A DNA stretch of 64,000 bases from Cocos nucifera (GCA_006176705.1 QRFJ01000775.1:679136-743135); one strand, 5' to 3'; shown: positions 1-11,627, counted from the first letter of the stretch. Program-made: numbers and translations. Notes: a model not told the origin generated them from the letters alone.

Positions 1-36
1 ATCCAATAGCCAGTGAGTGCACGTTTTTATTATATC

Positions 37-40
<4 letters not shown>

Positions 41-67
<27 letters not shown>
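41..67. repeat. (ATTT)n microsatellite
   Basis: About seven ATTT units in a row, ending in ATTA. It lies upstream of the first recognisable transposase-like exon, probably in an intron or in the noncoding part of the CACTA element. Confidence 0.85.
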
Positions 68-129
68 ATATATTTTTATATATTTGCATAATATATTTTT
101 ATTATAGGTGCATCATTTAGTAGGATATT

Positions 130-1504
130 TTGCGATTCCACATGTATGCCATATGTGTGGAATTGCCAGCATCAGATGATGGTGGAGTACGATCAAGAGA
201 GGAGGCCAGTTGGGGAGGCCGCATGGAAGATGCATTTTTTTGGAGTACTTATGAGGTGGTCCAATATCATTCCAATACTACCCATAGACTGGCGATTGAT
301 GGACGCTGGTGTCAGGGACTGGGTGTGGAAGGAGATATGGGTAAGTATATTTTAATTATATTTATGTATTTGATATGTTTATACTATATTTGATTAGAAT
401 AATTTCATAACTAATTTTTGATAACTTTATGTAGAGGAGGTACGACTTTCCAAATCATGAGAGAACTTGGGATGTCCGACTGAAGAAGATTGAAAAGTTA
501 TCTCGAAATTACAAGATCAAGCTCTATAGAAGATGGCTCGAGCACTGACAGGATACTCAAAGAAGCTTGTTCCTTGGATTCAAGACTGTCCTCCGAGTTA
601 GTGGAAGAGGATGATTAGGCATAGAAGGAGCCAGGAGTTTTAGGTTTAATTTTTAATTTTTAAATTTTTTAATATATTAATAATTATATTTAAATATTTT
701 TTAAATATTTATTATTTATTTAAATACTTTTTAGACTACCTTTCTTTAGAACTGAAAGAATTGGATAGCTCAGGAGTACACGCACACTCTCGACTGTGGG
801 TCTATGGCCAATCATATGCATAGAAAGATAATCAATTCTGAATCTTAGTTTATAAATTAAATTGATATTTTTTTACATATTTTTAATAAACTGATTCATT
901 GTTATAGCTGATGAAAGAGGGGATGATGCCCTCCTATAGTGCCATCTTTCGATCCAGTTGTATTGATAAGAAGGGCATACCAATGAACGCTACGATCGAA
1001 AAATTTTTTGTAAGTAATAAATAAGATATTAGTATGATTAGTATTATAATATTTTTTATAATATTTTATTTAAATTTATAATTATAGGAGTAGTTAAACA
1101 TGCTCGCGAGTGAGGACCTGGACACCTCTGGCCTCCATAACCATTTATCTTAGGTTTTGAGGCCTGAGTACTCTAGGAGGATCTGATATAGGCCTAGACA
1201 TATGCCGACGAACTACTGATCTGAGGCGAGCATCTCTTTACATGCTTTCAGTATCATCAGTTGAAAGTAGCTTGAGGAAGCATTAGCGTAGGCAACTCAG
1301 GCTGCTTAGGCTAGAAAGCAGGCTGTCTAGCTATAGGATGTCATGACTGTTATGGTGATGAGGCTTAGTGCGCATTTTGGAGCTGACTTCATGGATCTTA
1401 AGAACATATTGGTCGACGCTTCAGCTCCAGCTTTAGCTTCTCCAGCTTATGCTCTATCTCCTCCCATTAATGATGACTTAAATATAGATTTAGCAGATTT
1501 TTGA
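130..1504 (+). pseudogene. Degenerate plant transposase-associated gene, Ptta/En/Spm (Transposase_24) type
   Basis: Five exon-like blocks can be read. Exon 1 (to 340) carries PIDWRLMDAGVRDWVWKEIW, like the ILPLdW..V...W..I stretch of the family. Exon 2 (435-642) carries YDFPNHERTWDVRLKKIEKL, exon 3 (735-846) SMANHMHRK, exon 4 (908-1009) MPSYSAIFRSSCIDKKG, and exon 5 (1088-1504) ends in an acidic tail and a TGA stop. GT...AG intron borders are plausible at 341-434, 643-734, 847-907 and 1010-1087, with classic GTAAGT donors for the first and last. Several in-frame stops remain, for example before QDTQRS in exon 2 and in exon 5, so the gene is dead. The role in CACTA elements is poorly defined, and the true start lies upstream or in exon 1. 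The family call rests on residue patterns, not on a search. Confidence 0.55.
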
Positions 1505-1671
1505 TATTTTTTTTTAAAAATATTATAATAAATTTTATTTAGTAATAAAATTTAAGTATTTTAGAAATATTCTTATATTTATAATATTTTCTTGTGTTAT
1601 ATATTGAACTACATTTTTTAAGTAATAAAATAAAAATTTAAAAATTTATATTTTTTTATTATTTAAAATTT

Positions 1672-2195
1672 ATGGTAGTGGTTGGCAATTGCTGTCGTAG
1701 ATGTACCAACCATTATCATAGATTGCATGCCAACCACTATCATAATCTATGGCAGTAGTTGCAAAACTGCTGCATTATATCTATGGTAGCAGTTATGGAA
1801 CCACTGCCATAGACCACCTATTGCAGCGATTGACGAACTAGATCGCAGTTATGGAACCGCTACCATAGGCCACCTATTACAGTGGTTGACGAACCTATGG
1901 TAGCAGTTGATAAACCACTGCTATAGACAACCTATGGCAGCAATTGGTGAACTGTTGTCATAGAAGCTATTGCAGCAATTTTGCAACTGCTGCCATAGGT
2001 GGTCTATGACAGTGGTTCATTAACTACTACAATAGGTTGTTTATGGCAGTGATTACAGTAACCAATGCAAAAACTACTGTCATAGACCTACGATGATGGC
2101 GATAGTGGTAGCGATTAAGTAACCACTATCATAGGTTATGGTAGCAGCTTTTTGGGCTACGATAGTAATTATGAACTGCTGTCGTAGCCCTTTAC
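1672..2195. repeat. CACTA subterminal repeat block
   Basis: About twenty imperfect copies of a motif of the form CTATGGCAGTGGTT and its complement AACCACTGCCATAG alternate, so each pair can fold back. In En/Spm-type elements such blocks bind the element-encoded DNA-binding protein at the ends. Copies differ by one to three bases, mostly C/T and G/A changes. Confidence 0.75.
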
Positions 2196-2204
2196 AGTAA
2201 TAGT

Positions 2205-3045
2205 ATGACTTCGAGTTTTATGGTACCAGAAGTTGTTGGCACCTGTACATTATCGTTGCCATCTGGCAAGACATTGGAGTTAAAAGACTATTATTATATA
2301 CCTAATGTCATTAGAAATATTATTTTTGTACCCTTATTGGAACATGGATATGAAATAAAAGCAAAGAACAATTATTGTTCTATTTTCTATTCTAATGAGT
2401 TTTTGGATAATGCTTATATGGATAATGGTCTCTTTACTCTTCTACTCAATGATAATATTTTTCTTATTGATAACAATAAGAAAAGAAAGAGAGATGATGA
2501 GAATAACTCATATCTCTAGCATTGCTGACTAGATCATATTAGTGAGTCAAGGTTACACAAGTTGCACAAAGAAGAATTCTTTAATCATGATGATTTTCAA
2601 TCATTTGAAACTTGTGAATCTCATCCCATGGGTAAGATGACCAAAACTCCATTCACAGGACATGGAGATAGGGCAAATGAATTATTAGGTCTTATACATC
2701 CAGATGTTTGTAGATCTATGACAACTCAAGCTAGAGACAGGTACTCCTACTTTATCATATTCACTGATGACTTATCAAGGTATGGATATATATATCTTAT
2801 AAAATATAAATCTGAAGTCTTTGATAAGTTTAAGAAGTATCATAAGATGATTGAGAAACAAATTGAAAAAAATATGAAAATCCTTAGATCTGATTGAGGA
2901 GGCAAATACTTATCTAGTGAATTTCTTGATTATCTTAAAAAAAATGGTATTCTCTCAGAATAGACCCCTCCTTATACACCATAATTAAATGGTGTAGCTA
3001 AAAGGAGGAATCCACTTTATTAGATATTTTGCAGTCCATGATGTG
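2205..3045 (+). pseudogene. copia GAG-pre-integrase and N-terminal integrase fragment
   Basis: The reading begins MTSSFMVPEVVGTCTLSLPS and matches the copia stretch between protease and integrase (LPSGKTLELKDYYYIPN). The zinc-binding H2C2 region follows at about 2520-2640 with LDHISESRLHKLH and ETCESHPMGK; the second Cys of the CxxC pair is His here. In the core, the first catalytic Asp is present (IHPDV) and the second too (LRSD, with a stop directly after). The third acidic residue, normally in GVAERRN, is Lys (GVAKRRN). Stops at 2517 and 2895 and a frameshift near 3015 add to the damage. It is inactive and would not bind metal properly at the third site. Confidence 0.88.
3041..3045 (+). 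repeat. TSD ATGTG, left copy
   Basis: Matches the right copy at 9534-9538 exactly. The copia integrase frame continues correctly from here into 9539. Confidence 0.88.
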
Positions 3046-4896
3046 TGATAAGTGGTAAAAATATCTAATAAAAATATTAAATTATAAAATAAATTAATTT
3101 ATTTTTTTAAAAATTGATGCTTTTATTAATCTTATATAGGAAAGAAGGTCATCAATATGAAGATCTTATTTTTCTGGTTAAGATGAAATATATTTCAGAC
3201 AAAATGGACTTCAAACATGCCCGAAATTGAATTTCAAAAAAAAAAATGGTCTGATTCAAATCGGTTCAGAAAAATTGGCTCAGCAAACCGCCCGATTCGA
3301 CCACACCAGCAGATCAACCTGCTGATGCAGCGCTGACGGTAGGCTGACATCAACATTTTTCATGGTGCATGGTGGACCGACTTAAGGGCATTTCAAAAAT
3401 TTCACATGAAGAAGCGCGCTCTGATTGGCTGAAGAATGCGGCAGTCCATGCAACACCGGGCTTGCGCATGGTCTATAGAGGATAATTTAGAAATTTTGTT
3501 TGATCCGATGGACGTCTTTCATTGAGATTTGATCGGACGGCCGACACGCATGCACTGATGAACGGCGTCCGCAGCTTTCGATCAAGATCCAACGGCTAAG
3601 ATTCATTCCGATGTTAAACTAAAGATTAAAAACCTTCCCTATGTGCGATCTGATGGCCCAGATTTAATCCAACGATTGATTCGATGGTTGGCATGAATTC
3701 CAACTTGATCTGAGAAATTTTAAAGGATTTTAAGTAATTTTTGGACCGTTTGATCAACATCCAACGGTCAAAATCATCCAGAATCCTAATTTGAGTTGTT
3801 TTGAGAGTTCTAAACCTAATTTTAAGAGGATTTTGGTAGAAAATCAATCTCTTAGACTATAAAAATAGAGGACCTGCTGTTGCCGTAGAAGAGGGGAGTC
3901 AGAGAGAAAAAAAAAGAGAAAAGAGGAATGTTAGAAAAAATAAAAGAGAGAGAAAGAGAGGAGAGAGATAGAAAGAGAAGAGAGATTTGTGAGAGAAAGA
4001 AAAGAGTTTTTATTTTTTTTTCGACAATCAGAATATTGATCAAGGAGCTTCTTCTTCTTCACCAAGTTTTCCACACCAAGAGCGATGAATAATCAACTTC
4101 AACAATCAAACAGTCTAATTTTTTTATACTTTTTATTTTATTTGCTATTTTTGAACTTGTTATTATGAACTAAATTTTTTTTTACTAAAGCTAAGGTGTA
4201 ACCACTCTTTTGATGCAATATTTAGTATGATTTATTTTTAATTTTAAATTTTATTTATGAGGAGTATATAAATTTGATCTTAATACTTTTAGATTACTGG
4301 CCATCTTTTAATTGATCTCATGAACATAGATGTTACAAACCAAGTACATTTATGTTATTGCTTCTTGTTTATATACCTTATATTATGAATCAAATTAGAA
4401 TTCATATGTATGCAGAAATTTTAGTGCGCTTTGGACGCAGCGTATTTTAATTAAAGGATTTCACAAAACTTAATACATTAATATTTATTTAAATTACATC
4501 TGAACCAAAGGATAATTAATAAATATTGATAGTTTTGCTATGCCTGGACCAAAGGATAGCGAATAAATTAGGAGACTCTACCGTCACATGAAATAAAATT
4601 AATCTAATAATCTGAATATTGTATTGACTGAGTTGGTGAGCCGATTACCTTAGTAACACATTATTCTTAAGTTTAAAATCCTAATAATTATACTCTCTCT
4701 ATTTCCTTAAAATTTTTAATTATTTTTTTATTTTATTCTTTAATTTCTTATTCTCATAAATCGATCTTCTAAATAAAGAATAGGAAAGAGCTTTTCAGTA
4801 CTTATTTTCCAATCCTCTAGGGACGATACTCTACTCATTCACTTTATTACTTGATCGACTGGTGTACTTGCCATAGCTATGGATTAGCATGCATCA
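3046..4896 (+). repeat. 5' LTR of the gag-PR element (1.85 kb)
   Basis: Starts TGATAAGTGGTAAAAATAT and ends GCATGCATCA. Both ends agree with the solo LTR at 23903-25820. It contains a TATA box at 3858 and a purine-rich GAGA-type stretch at about 3897-4010, just downstream of the presumed transcription start. Confidence 0.92.
3858..3868 (+). promoter_or_regulatory. LTR TATA box
   Basis: TATAAAAATAG, conserved at 9326-9336 in the 3' LTR and in reverse at about 24981 in the solo LTR. The position in mid-LTR fits a U3/R boundary promoter. Confidence 0.7.
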
Positions 4897-4902
4897 AATT
4901 TT

Positions 4903-4920
4903 TGGTGCCGTTGCTGGAGA
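4903..4920 (+). other. Primer-binding site, tRNA-Asp type
   Basis: TGGTGCCGTTGCTGGAGA lies six bases after the 5' LTR. It differs from the TGGCGCCGTTGCCGGGGA site typical of plant Tat/Athila elements by a few transitions only. Confidence 0.85.
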
Positions 4921-5015
4921 TTGTGTCTAAAATAATATTAAAATTTTGATCCTAGCTTTACTTTAAAATTTTATTTTTAATTTTTATTATTTTTTTTAAA
5001 AAAATTATTTAATGC

Positions 5016-7476
5016 ATGACACGTATTGGACATAGTAACTTACTACCTTTAGATCCAAAAATTGAAAGGACCATTAGAAGACTACAACAAGAAAGAAACA
5101 TGATAGTTGAAGATCCTAACGACATCAATCTAGAATTGGATATGGCAACCGAAGGACAGCATGAAGCTATTCGACCAGTACATCATCCATTAAATGATTA
5201 CATCACACCATCTATAGCCGATGTAGCTTTGAGCATCAGGAGATCGCCTGTATGAGCAAACAACTTCGAAATAAAATCAGTGATGATCCAGATGATTCAA
5301 TCAACTGTCTAATTTAGTGGACACATGCATGATGATCTGAATGTCCATATTTCTAATTTTCTTAAACTTTACGATACTTTTAAAATTAATGGAGTGTCAG
5401 ATGATGCTATTAGATTAAGATTATTTTCTTTCTCTTTATGGGACAAAGCTAAGAATTGGCTTCATTCTCTTCCTGCAGGTTCTATCACAACTTGGGATGT
5501 CCTAGCCCAAAAATTCTTAGTCAAGTACTTTTCACCTTCCAAGACTGCCAAGATGCACAACGATATCACTTCCTTTATGCAGATGGACATGGAGACACTA
5601 TATGAGGCTTGGGAGCATTTCAAGAAACTACTGAGGAGATGTCCACATCATCAACTACCCATATGGCTTTAGGTACAAACTTTCTATAATGGTTTATCTC
5701 CTACTAATCATTCTATGATTGATGCAGCAGCAGGAGGAACCATTAACCAAAAAATGGAGGAAGAAGCCTTCGATCTGATTGATGAGATGGCATCAAATAG
5801 CTATCAGTGGTAGACAGAATGCATGATGCCAAAAAGACTAGCAGCTGTGCAGGGAGTAGATTGCGTGCCAACCTTACTAGCTGAAATTGCAGCCCTTAGA
5901 GCCGAAGTCAACAACTTAAAGAGAACAGCTATGCATATTCAGAGCATCACCTGTGACCTATGTAGAGGAGGACATGATACGAGTAATTGCTAGATAGGTA
6001 ATCTTTTTGCTAAAGCAACTGATATAGCTAATTATGTTGGTAATTTTTTTAGGTCGCAACAAAATAATCCCTACTCCAACACATACAATCAAGGGTGGAG
6101 GCAGCACCCAAATTTTTTATGGAGTAATCAAAATGCAGCACAACAGCCACCCCCGGAGTTTCAAGTACCTGAAAAGAAGTCCAACATGGAAGAGCTGATG
6201 GTCAAATTTATGCAAAATCAAGAAGCAACTACAAAAAATTTGAAAGCCAAACTTAGGTAGGATCAAGCAGCAGCAATTCAAAATTTAGAGATGCAAATAG
6301 GTCAAATGGCTAAAATAATCTCTGAGAGACCTCAAGGATCCTTACCCAGCAACATGGAGACCAATCCAAGGGAGCAAGTCAATGCTATCACCCTAAGAAG
6401 TGGTACAAAGCTGGAGGAGCCACATCAAAAGAAAGAGACTGAAGAGTCAACTACAAATAAGGAACAATCAACTAAAATTCGTCAGTCACCAAAACAACCA
6501 ACAGATGGATGGTCTTCAGGTATACGATTTATCGATCTAAATGTGAAGCCCTATGTGCCGCCACTACCGTTCCCAGAGAGACAAATACAACATCCAAATA
6601 AGAAATTTTCTAACTTTTTCAAAATTTTAAAAAATTTACATATTAATATTCCTTTTGTAGATGCTATTACTCAAATGCCTAGGTATTCCAAGTTTCTCAA
6701 AGAAATCCTAACAAATAAGAAAAAGCTGAAGAAGCATGAGAGAATAAATTTGAATGAAGAATGCTTAGCAATACTTTAAAATAAATTATCATAGAAGCTA
6801 AAAGATTCAGAGAGTTTTACTATCCCCTGCATTATTGATGATTGTAGTTTTGATAAAGTTTTATGTGATTTAGGAGCAAGTATTAATCTCATGCCTTTTT
6901 TTATTTTTAGAAAGCTGGATCTAGGAGAACCGAAGCCTACCACTATTATCCTTCAATTAGCTGACAGATCCATTAAATATCCAAGAGGTATAGTGGAGGA
7001 TGTCTTGGTAAAGGTAAACAAGTTTATTTTCTCTATTGATTTTATTGTTCTTGATATGAAAGAAGATTATGATGTATCCCTTATTTTAGGAAGACCCTTT
7101 TTAGCTATTGGAAGAGCTTTAATAGATGTTCAACAAGAAAAATTAATTCTTAGAATCTAAGATGAACAAGTTACTTTTAATGTTTTCAAAGATACTAAAT
7201 ATCCTGATGATAATCAAACTTATTTTTTAATTAATATTATTGATAATTCAGTATATGAGAATTCTGTAGAAAATATGTTTGATACTATAAAAGCAAGCAA
7301 TGTCCAATTGAAAGAGGAATCGATCAAACATGAAAGTATTCCAATTGAAGTGGCACTAGATTGATCCACTTTAGAACTCAAAGAAAGTCAAGCTGAAGAC
7401 TATAAATCAGAACTATTAGATAGGTTGTTTCTTTTCTTTTTAGTTTTGATCATTTTTTTTTCTTTTATTTTTTAGC
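5016..7476 (+). pseudogene. gag-protease polyprotein of the Tat/Athila-like element (in-frame stops)
   Basis: One reading frame runs about 820 codons without a frameshift, broken only by stops. The start MTRIGHSNLLPLDP resembles the N terminus of this gag type. The capsid-like core follows at about 5325-5700 (DDAIRLRLFSFSLWDKAKNW, FFPSKTAKMHNDI-like). A CCHC zinc knuckle CDLCRGGHDTSNC lies at about 5957-5995. A basic linker with QVNAITLRSGT is at about 6380, then an aspartic protease with DLGASINLMP (about 6871) and LILGRPFLA (about 7082). Most stops sit where the family has Gln (TAG for CAG, at about 5670, 5811, 5991 and 6258). Gag would form the particle and PR would cleave it. The DTG/DSG triad of PR is DLG here, so PR activity is doubtful. 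Pol is absent. Confidence 0.85.
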
Positions 7477-8510
7477 AATTTGTTGTTGCTCTTTTACTAC
7501 TTTGGTGTGTATTTTCAATTTTGCAGAGAAAAATCAATGAGAGCTCAAGCAAAATTTCAAAGCTCCAAAGAATCAGACTAAACCAAATTAGGTGTATTCC
7601 ATCCTATCTTTTATTGCACCCTTTATTTTTTTCTTTCTCCTTTAAGACAATGTAGAATAAGTTTTTTTAAAAAAAAAATCATGTGTCAAGAAGAAAATCT
7701 TGAGCAAGATAAACTGGACAAGTGATAAAAGATAGAATTATTTACTAATGAATGTAATGAATTAAAGAAGTAGATTAGTTGGTCAACTTTTAGCAGCCTA
7801 CTTAGGTTATTAAAAGACTATTAGCACTTCTAATTGCACATGCACCCTACTTAGGTCATTAAAAGACTATTAGCACTTCTAATTGCACATACACACTAAC
7901 AAGATAAAGTAGGTATTGATTATAAGGCCAATTGAGGATTCAATTATCACTAAAAATTGATAATTAATATACATCCTAATCAAAAAAATTTAAATTTAAG
8001 AAAAGAGCTACCTGCCTAAAAATAAAGTACAAAAGATAGAGTATATGTGGATTATCTAAAGCCTAGTAACTGAATCTCTACACCTAGGTCAAGTGTGAAA
8101 ATTCACGTAAAATGGTGAAAGGAAGGCCAGGATGCTCAGCACAGCAAAAAAAAAGAAGAAGAAGGCAGTGCGAAAGCTACCTTAATTCATGAGTATAAAA
8201 TTGAGAATGTATAGAAAATTGATCAAAATAGGTGATAAGAGAGGATACTTTTGTTCTTTTAATTTAATACTGAAATGCTAAAGTTAGCCATCATGAACAC
8301 AAGTGCTATAGATCTTTGATGTATTCTAAAGAAGTTTTTAATTGTATTGACTAAAAAATTTGCTTCTGAAGCTCAATGCTTAATTAGCAATATTTTCTAA
8401 ACTTTTTGATCTTTAGTCCTAGATTTTATCTTTATGATGGATAATCTTATTGAAACATGGTATTAAATAAAATATTGCTAAGGGACTAGCAATGACTAAG
8501 TTGGAAGGCA
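7477..8510 (+). other. 3' noncoding region of the gag-PR element, with PPT
   Basis: AT-rich with no coding sequence. It holds an AAGACAATGTAGAATAAG stretch near 7645, like the GGGGACAATGT box common downstream of Athila/Tat coding regions, and a purine run TTGGAAGG directly before the 3' LTR that could be the polypurine tract. Confidence 0.6.
7797..7894 (+). repeat. Two tandem copies of a 49-bp unit
   Basis: CCTACTTAGGT(T/C)ATTAAAAG... repeats with a period of 49 bp (7797 and 7846) and only about two differences, indicating a recent local duplication in the 3' noncoding region. Confidence 0.9.
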
Positions 8511-9325
8511 TGATAAGTGATAAAAATATACTAATAAAAGTATTAAATTATAAAATAAATTAATTTATTTCTTTAGAAATTGATATTTTTATTAATCTTA
8601 TGCAGAAAAGAAGGCTACCAATGTGAAGATCTTATTTTTCTAGTTCAGATGAAATAAATTTCAGGCAAAATGGACTTTAAATGAGCCCAAAATTGAATTT
8701 CAAAAAAAGAAACTGGTCCAATTCAAATCGGTTCAGAAAAATTGGCTCAACAGACCGTCCGATTCGACCACACCAGCAGACCGACCCACTGACGTAGCAC
8801 TGACGGCAGGTTGACGTCAGCATTTTTTATGGTGCATGGTGGACTGACTTGAGGGCATTTCAGAAATTTCACATGAAGAAGCACGCTCCGATTGGCTAAA
8901 GAACGCGGTGGTCCACACAACATCGAGCTCGCACATGGTCTATAGAGGATAATTTAAGAATTTTGTTTGATCTGATGGGCGCCTTTCACTGAGATTTGAT
9001 CGAACGGTTGATACGTATGCGCTGATGAACGGCATTCGCAGCTCCCGGTTGAGATCCAATAGCTAAAATTTATTTCGACGTTAAACTAAAGATTAGAAGC
9101 CTTCCCTATGCACGATCTGATGGCCCAAATTTAATCCAACAATTGATCCGACGGCTGGCATGAATTCTGACTTGATCTAGAAAATTTTAAAGGATTTTTA
9201 AGTGATTTTTGGACCGTTTGATCAACATCCAATGGTCAAAATCATCCAGAATCCTAATTTAATTTATTTTGAGAGTTCTAAACCTAATTTCAAGAGAATT
9301 TTGGTGGAAAATCAATCTCTTAGCC

Positions 9326-9336
9326 TATAAAAATAG
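9326..9336 (+). promoter_or_regulatory. LTR TATA box (3' LTR copy)
   Basis: TATAAAAATAG, identical to the box at 3858 in the 5' LTR. Confidence 0.65.
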
Positions 9337-9394
9337 AGGACCTACTGTTGCCATAGAAGAGGGCAGTCAGAGAGAAAAAAAAGAGAAAAGAGGG

Positions 9395-9491
9395 AAAGTC
9401 AGAGAGAAAAAAAAAAGAAGAAAAAAAAAGAGAAAATAAAAATAAAAAGAAAAAAAAAGAAAAAAAATATAAATAAAAAAATAAAAAAAAA

Positions 9492-9526
<35 letters not shown>
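9395..9526. repeat. A/G-rich low complexity and (TA)n microsatellite
   Basis: A polyA/AAG tract leads into about 16 TA units (9494-9526). It replaces the distal 3' LTR of the gag-PR element. Confidence 0.9.
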
Positions 9527-9528
<2 letters not shown>

Positions 9529-9533
9529 AGTAA

Positions 9534-9538
9534 ATGTG
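9534..9538 (+). repeat. TSD ATGTG, right copy
   Basis: Pairs with 3041-3045. Confidence 0.85.
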
Positions 9539-9930
9539 CTTCACGGATCTTCCCATATCTTACTAGGGATATGCTCTAGAAATAGCTACTTACATCCTGA
9601 ATAGGATCCCATCTAATTCAGTGACCAGCACTCCATATGAGTTATGGAAATAGAAAAAACCAAATCATAAATATTTTAAGATTTGGGGATGTCCTATATG
9701 TTAAAAATAATTTTGGACATAAGTTAAGTGCTAGGGCTAACAAATGTAGATTTATAGGTTATCCTCAAGAAGATGTTGGATACCTCTTTTATTATCCTAC
9801 TGAGCAAAAGATTTTTGTCAATAGGCATGCCATTTTCTTAGAAAAAGAATTTATCCTAGAAAAAGGAAGTGGGAGGATAATTGAACTAAGTGAAGTTCAA
9901 AACCTAACCTAATCCTCACTATGAAATTCC
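9539..9930 (+). pseudogene. copia integrase, C-terminal part
   Basis: Picks up exactly where the fragment ending at 3045 stops, with LPISYxGYALEIATYILNR-type sequence (copia consensus LPISFWGYALETA; Trp is a stop here). It continues with STPYELW, then after a frameshift near 9650 with the GKKP/WGCP-like stretch and KCRFIGYPQEDVGYLFYYP at about 9745-9800. That last stretch is the conserved end of the copia integrase region (KCRFVGYPKE). The tail to about 9930 leads to the linker before reverse transcriptase. Confidence 0.88.
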
Positions 9931-10014
9931 TAAACCAAATGAACCTATTATTCAGAAACATTCACAATACACATCTCCTCTTTGAAGGTTAGAAAGAGTA
10001 TGAAATATACCTTT

Positions 10015-11627
10015 AAGATATGGATTTGTCATTGGATATGACAATGAAGCCCATATCATTCAGGATGATGATCCAATGACCTATACGAAAACTATCCAGA
10101 GTAGGGACTCTGATAAATGTCATGAAGCTATGAAATCTAAGATGGACTCCATATACTCCAAGTATGGACTTTGGTTGATGCACCAAAGGATATAACCCCA
10201 ATAGGATGCAAATGGATCTTCAAAAACAAGATTAGAGCAGATGGCCAAGTAGAGACCTACAAGGCTAGGCTGGTGGCAAAAGCTTTTAAGCAAAAGCAAG
10301 GAATTGACTATGATGAAACTTTTTTGACAGTAGCAATGCTTAAGTCCATTCAGATTATGCTTGCTATTGCTGTATATTATGATTATGAAATCTAGCAAAT
10401 GGATATAAAAACTACTTTAATGGAAATCTTGAGAAGGAAGTTTATATCTTATAGCCAGAGGGATTTGTCTCGAGTGGAAGACCAAATCAAGTATGCAAGC
10501 TAAAAAGATCCATTTCCGAATTGAAGCAAGCCTTAAAGATTTAGAATATCTGCTTTGATGAAACCATAAAAGAGATTGGTTTTATCAAAAATGTTGATGA
10601 ACCATGTATGTATAAGTAGTGTGAGTGCCATAATCTTCTCAGTCTTGTATGTTGATGACATACTAATCATTAGGAATGATATCCCAATGTTACAATTAGT
10701 CAAAGCTTGACTATCTAAAAAATTTTTGATGAAGGATTTAGGAGAAGTATCCTATATACTAGGTATAAAGATCTATAGAAATAGATCTAAAAGGATGGTT
10801 AGATTATCCTAATTTAAGTACATTGACTTAGTGTTGAAAAGATTTAACATGGAGGAAAGTAAAAAAAGGTTACTTGTCCATGATCAAGGTATACATCTCT
10901 CTAAAAAGATGTCTCCTAAGACACCTGAAGAGAGATAAAAGATGAGTAGAATTTCTTATGCTTCAATTATAGGATTTATTATGTATGCCATGTTATGTAC
11001 CAAGCTAATATTGCTTATGCTGAAGGCACAGTAAGTAGATTTCAGGTTGATCTGGGGGAGGATTATTGGAAAACTATGAAAAATATTCTTAAGTATCTTA
11101 AAAGAACTAAACATGTTTTTCTTGTTTATGGTGGATTTGATTTAAAACTAGAAGGCTTTACTGACTCTAATTTTCAATCAGATCTAGATGATAATAAATC
11201 CATATCAGGATATGTATTTACTCTAAATGGTAGTGTAGTGAGTTAGAAAAGTACCAAATAGCAAACTATAGCTATCTCAGTTACTGAAGTAGAATACATT
11301 ACTATTAGTGATACAGCTAAGAAAACTATCTAGATGAAGAAATTCATCACTGAATTGAGCATAGTTCCTGAGATTCAACATCCGATGCCACTATTTTTTG
11401 ATAACACTGGAGCTATTGCACAAGCTAAGGAACCGAGGTCTCATTAAAAGTCCAAACACATCCTAAGGTGCTTCCATCTCATTTGTGAGATTTTTGAAAG
11501 ATAAGACATAGTTATCGAATGAGTAGAAATGAAGAATAATATAACAAACCCATTCACCAAAGCTCTTCCTTAACAGCAACTTGATCGCCATCTTGATTGT
11601 ATGATTGTTAAATATAAGGGTGATTAG
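10015..11627 (+). pseudogene. copia reverse transcriptase and RNase H
   Basis: The RT begins with DPMTYTKTIQSRDSDKCHEA and, after a frameshift, IGCKWIFKNKIRADGQVETY and KARLVAKAFKQKQGIDYDET (10200-10315), all classic copia RT motifs. The active site LYVDDILIIRNDIP is intact near 10645-10690. GEVSYILGIKIYRNR follows at 10744. RNase H includes the TDSNFQSDLDDNKSISGYVF block (about 11160-11220, read in the frame from 10995) and a C-terminal part ending near 11627. Several frameshifts and TAG stops (10395, 10454, 10502, 10813 and others) break it. RT copies the RNA into cDNA and RNase H removes the template; neither could be made here. Confidence 0.9.

Larger units (their letters stand above)
1..2203 (+). 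mobile_element. 3' portion of a CACTA (En/Spm) DNA transposon
   Basis: The segment combines a decayed Ptta/En/Spm-type gene (about 130-1504) with a block of short inverted motifs (about 1672-2195), the usual arrangement near a CACTA terminus. The right boundary is placed where copia coding similarity begins, at about 2204. The expected terminal TAGTG is not intact: the last bases read TTTACAGTAATAG, which could be a mutated end. The left part of the element lies outside the window. I infer that it inserted into the copia element that continues at 2204, since that element's upstream half is absent here. A 3-bp target duplication cannot be tested from this side alone. Confidence 0.6.
3046..9533 (+). 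mobile_element. Ty3/gypsy Tat/Athila-like element carrying only gag and protease
   Basis: Complete insertion in a copia integrase with 5-bp TSD ATGTG at 3041-3045 and 9534-9538. 5' LTR 3046-4896; PBS complementary to tRNA-Asp at 4903; one gag-PR frame 5016 to about 7476; 3' noncoding region; 3' LTR 8511-9533. No reverse transcriptase, RNase H or integrase is present, and there is no space for them. It is therefore a non-autonomous element that must have borrowed pol from relatives. The LTR termini (TGATAAGTG...GCATGCATCA) are confirmed by a reverse-oriented solo LTR of the same family at 23903-25820. Confidence 0.92.
8511..9533 (+). repeat. 3' LTR of the gag-PR element, distal part missing
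   Basis: Matches the first ~870 bp of the 5' LTR (TGATAAGTGATAAAAATAT onward). It then changes into A/G-rich low-complexity sequence and a (TA)n run and stops at the TSD. The last ~0.85 kb of the LTR, including its GCATGCATCA end, is absent. Confidence 0.88.

Noticed and set aside
9320..9556. 78-residue minus-strand frame with Tyr/Ile and Phe repeats
   Set aside because: Translation of the (TA)n and A/G tract in the LTR.
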